This document shows, one piece after another, positions 62,229-64,000 of a stretch of DNA of 64,000 nt (its first letter is position 1; each line of letters begins with the position of its first letter). Under the pieces are notes generated by a model. It saw only the letters and a program-made list of their open reading frames with translations, did not search any database and had not been told where the DNA came from. Location of the stretch: the NCBI RefSeq assembly GCF_900130005.1, contig NZ_FQXP01000005.1, positions 124,001 through 188,000 on the forward strand, given 5' to 3'. This DNA comes from Clostridium collagenovorans DSM 3089. GTDB taxonomy: Bacteria > Bacillota > Clostridia > Clostridiales > Clostridiaceae. The position numbers and the translations under genes were made by a program.

Positions 62229-62576
62229 TTATTCATCCTCCTAAGATTATGTAATTTATCTAATAGATAGTTCTTGTAATGCTCTAAACTCTTCTTAGCT
62301 TAAAGCAAACAATATCTATACCCCTAGATAAGTACTTTCAAATTTTCAATGAATCATAACTTCACTTTAATTTATAATTTCAATTTATATGGATTTATTT
62401 TAAATTTCAAAATAATAAAGCACAAAATATTTATACAAATATTTTACCACCCATACTAAATAAATGTAAGTTTTTTTTGCTATTTTAAGAAGGTTATTTC
62501 ATTATCATTTTAATTTCATCCGTGCAAATACGAACATTATCAAAATACAGTGTAACTTATAATCTATATATCAATC
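62229..62576. other. Intergenic region upstream of the malic enzyme gene
   Basis: About 350 A/T-rich bases. They hold the malic enzyme promoter and the 3' region of nth. No clear nth terminator, ORF or RNA is seen. Confidence 0.4.
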
Positions 62577-63212
62577 CTATATATTCTTTCTAAAATACTC
62601 ACAAAACGGCGGCATATTACATTGATCACATAAAGGTCTTCTAGCCTTACATACCTTTCTTCCATGCCATATTATGTAATGATGCATATCGCTCCACTTA
62701 TTCTTAGGTATATTCTTCATTAACTGTTCTTCTACCTTAGTTACATTATCCCCTTTAGCTAAACCAATACGCTGAGAAACTCTAAACACATGAGTATCAA
62801 CAGCTATAGCAGGAACACCAAATACATTAGATAAAACAACATTAGCAGTCTTTCTACCAACACCAGGAAGTTCAGTTAACTCTTCCATAGTCTGAGGTAC
62901 TTCACCATTATATTTTTCTAAAAGAATTTTTGAAGTAGCTAATATATTCTTCCCCTTTGTTTTATAAAATCCACAGGACTTTATCTTCTCTCCCACTTCC
63001 TCTTCTGATAAAGTAGCCATAGCCGCTGCTGAATTATACTCTTTATATAACTCCTTCGTTACCATATTAACTCTTTCATCTGTACACTGAGCTGATAAAA
63101 TAGTAGATATTAAAAGTTCAAAAGGATTACTAAAATCCAAACCACACTTAGCCCCAGCATAAGTAGTTTCTAAAATTTTCAAAGCCTCAGCCATCTCTTT
63201 CTTTTTTAACAT
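62577..63212 (-). CDS. nth: Endonuclease III
   Basis: The 211-aa base-excision repair glycosylase/lyase acts on oxidised pyrimidines. The helix-hairpin-helix ELPGVGRKTANVVLSNVFG carries the catalytic Lys, VDTHVFRVSQRIG the Asp. The C-terminal [4Fe-4S] cluster has C188-X6-C195-X2-C198-X5-C204. All residues are intact. The start follows GGAGGG. It is monocistronic. Confidence 0.97.
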   Translation of the reverse strand: MLKKKEMAEALKILETTYAGAKCGLDFSNPFELLISTILSAQCTDERVNMVTKELYKEYNSAAAMATLSEEEVGEKIKSCGFYKTKGKNILATSKILLEKYNGEVPQTMEELTELPGVGRKTANVVLSNVFGVPAIAVDTHVFRVSQRIGLAKGDNVTKVEEQLMKNIPKNKWSDMHHYIIWHGRKVCKARRPLCDQCNMPPFCEYFRKNI

Positions 63213-63550
63213 ATTAAATATCCCTCCTTACTCTAAATAATATTAAAAATAATTATCTCAATTATACTAGTCATCTTAAATATATAACATATAACTTCTA
63301 ATTTAATATTCTACAGTTATATTAATCCTTGTATGTACTTTATAATGAGTGTTATCTCTAAATAGATTGAATATTGTTTATTAAAATATATATTTATATT
63401 TTAAATTAACTAGTAATATATTTTTCATTTACATTCTTTAATTTAAAGTTATAATTAATGACTAACTATTATTAATTATATCATAAAGTATATAACTTTT
63501 TACTACTTATATTCTTTGTAATAAGGTTATATTTGATTATAATTATTTAT
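63213..63550. other. A/T-rich intergenic region
   Basis: About 340 bases with no supported ORF, repeat or RNA element. It holds the nth promoter. Confidence 0.4.
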
Positions 63551-63895
63551 CTATTCTTTAATCTCCCCTACATATTCTAAAAATAGATCTTGTAACTCGC
63601 CATCAGTATCTGCATCATTTAAATACAATTTAGGTTCAGTATCACTCCCACTAAGTGTACTACTTCCATCAATTATATCTAGCATATTTGAGATTGTATC
63701 TATCATTGTTTGTTGAATAATTGTAATCAGAGTCTCTTTATTTTCTTCTGATAAACTATTATATAGCTTTAATGATTTCTTCCAATACTCATCACTTGCA
63801 TTATCTATGTCTGTATTATCGAATAAATTCTTATATAGACTTCTATTTTCTTCTACTATACTTTTGTAAATACTTTTAATAAAAATTTCATTCAT
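63551..63895 (-). CDS. Hypothetical small acidic protein
   Basis: A 114-aa acidic protein, mostly helical (MNEIFIKSIYKSIVEENRSL, NKETLITIIQQTMIDTISNM). A Ser/Asp-rich tail (STLSGSDTEPKLYLNDADTD) follows. I do not recognise the family. Its ATG comes one base after the TAA of the upstream partial gene, with GAGGAAG as ribosome binding site inside that gene, so the two are an operon. Size and acidity would suit an immunity or accessory protein, but this is speculation. Confidence 0.6.
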   Translation of the reverse strand: MNEIFIKSIYKSIVEENRSLYKNLFDNTDIDNASDEYWKKSLKLYNSLSEENKETLITIIQQTMIDTISNMLDIIDGSSTLSGSDTEPKLYLNDADTDGELQDLFLEYVGEIKE

Positions 63896-63896
63896 G

Positions 63897-64000
63897 TTAC
63901 TTCCTCATTTCTACATATAATTTTTTATTCATATAAATTAACTCTTGTAATTTTGAATTTGGAATATCAGAGTAAACTCTTCTTAACTCTCTTATACCTC
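63897..64000 (-). CDS. 3' end of an unknown gene (truncated by window edge)
   Basis: The last 33 codons of a minus-strand gene that continues beyond the window. The end reads GIRELRRVYSDIPNSKLQEL then IYMNKKLYVEMRK and stops with TAA at 63899-63897. Its frame is open to the edge and carries the ribosome binding site of the next gene. The product cannot be identified from this fragment. Confidence 0.6.
   Translation of the reverse strand, partial: GIRELRRVYSDIPNSKLQELIYMNKKLYVEMRK

Noticed and set aside
1..64000. CRISPR arrays, rRNA, tRNA, complete prophage
   Set aside because: No regularly spaced repeats, no rRNA or tRNA signatures and no phage structural genes were seen on either strand.

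Overview
The window is a low-GC (roughly 27-30 % by eye) Gram-positive chromosome segment. Strong AGGAGG ribosome binding sites, intrinsic terminators after most genes, CIRCE-controlled groES-groEL, Rex, NfnAB and tandem-architecture riboswitches point to an anaerobic Clostridium. The overall set most resembles Clostridium perfringens; this is inferred from gene content, not from a database match. No rRNA, tRNA or CRISPR array was recognised. The sequence is almost entirely core or housekeeping, with one short foreign insert at about 22.4-25.8 kb.

Layout. 0-4 kb: an HTH-TPR regulator, a small YtxH-like protein, and an RNase HI / DUF1232 pair. 4.4-8.6 kb: FtsH, then a cobalamin riboswitch leading into a 26-codon leader ORF whose stop codon lies in a terminator loop, then a YitT-family transporter and a rhomboid protease. 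9-21 kb: dipeptidase PepD with an MntP-like exporter, a SLAP-domain protein, VanZ-like protein, LytR-CpsA-Psr protein, CpsB-type phosphatase, DegV, a large GT-C-like membrane protein, LspA and Pgi. 21.6-25.8 kb: an XRE regulator, then an insert holding a membrane-anchored HNH nuclease and a decayed IS3 transposase, ending at the 3' end of guaA, a common integration site. 25.8-32 kb: guaB and guaA behind a guanine riboswitch, and groES-groEL behind CIRCE.

32-41 kb: a DUF1461 membrane protein, an OGG-type glycosylase with a TVP38-type membrane protein, a nucleoside-gate-like membrane protein, then nfnA-nfnB preceded by a recognisable tandem glycine riboswitch and its own promoter, then rex. 41-52 kb: an unknown ORF, an ABC-F ATPase, a PG-binding/LysM/M14 protein that has lost its zinc ligands, a FocA-type channel, an unknown membrane-anchored protein, an oligopeptide ABC transporter lacking ATPase genes, and TsaD. 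53-64 kb: a RusA nuclease fused to a zinc ribbon, a MATE pump, a PIN-domain protein preceded by a short out-of-frame ORF, HtrA, a small membrane protein, PepT, a DUF1540 protein, an unknown ORF, malic enzyme, Nth, and two unknown genes at the right edge.

How they fit together. Purine control (guanine riboswitch on guaBA) and redox control (Rex next to the NADH/NADPH/ferredoxin-coupling NfnAB) are clear. The glycine riboswitch on nfnAB and the cobalamin riboswitch with its leader ORF are the least expected regulatory arrangements and the best candidates for new biology.
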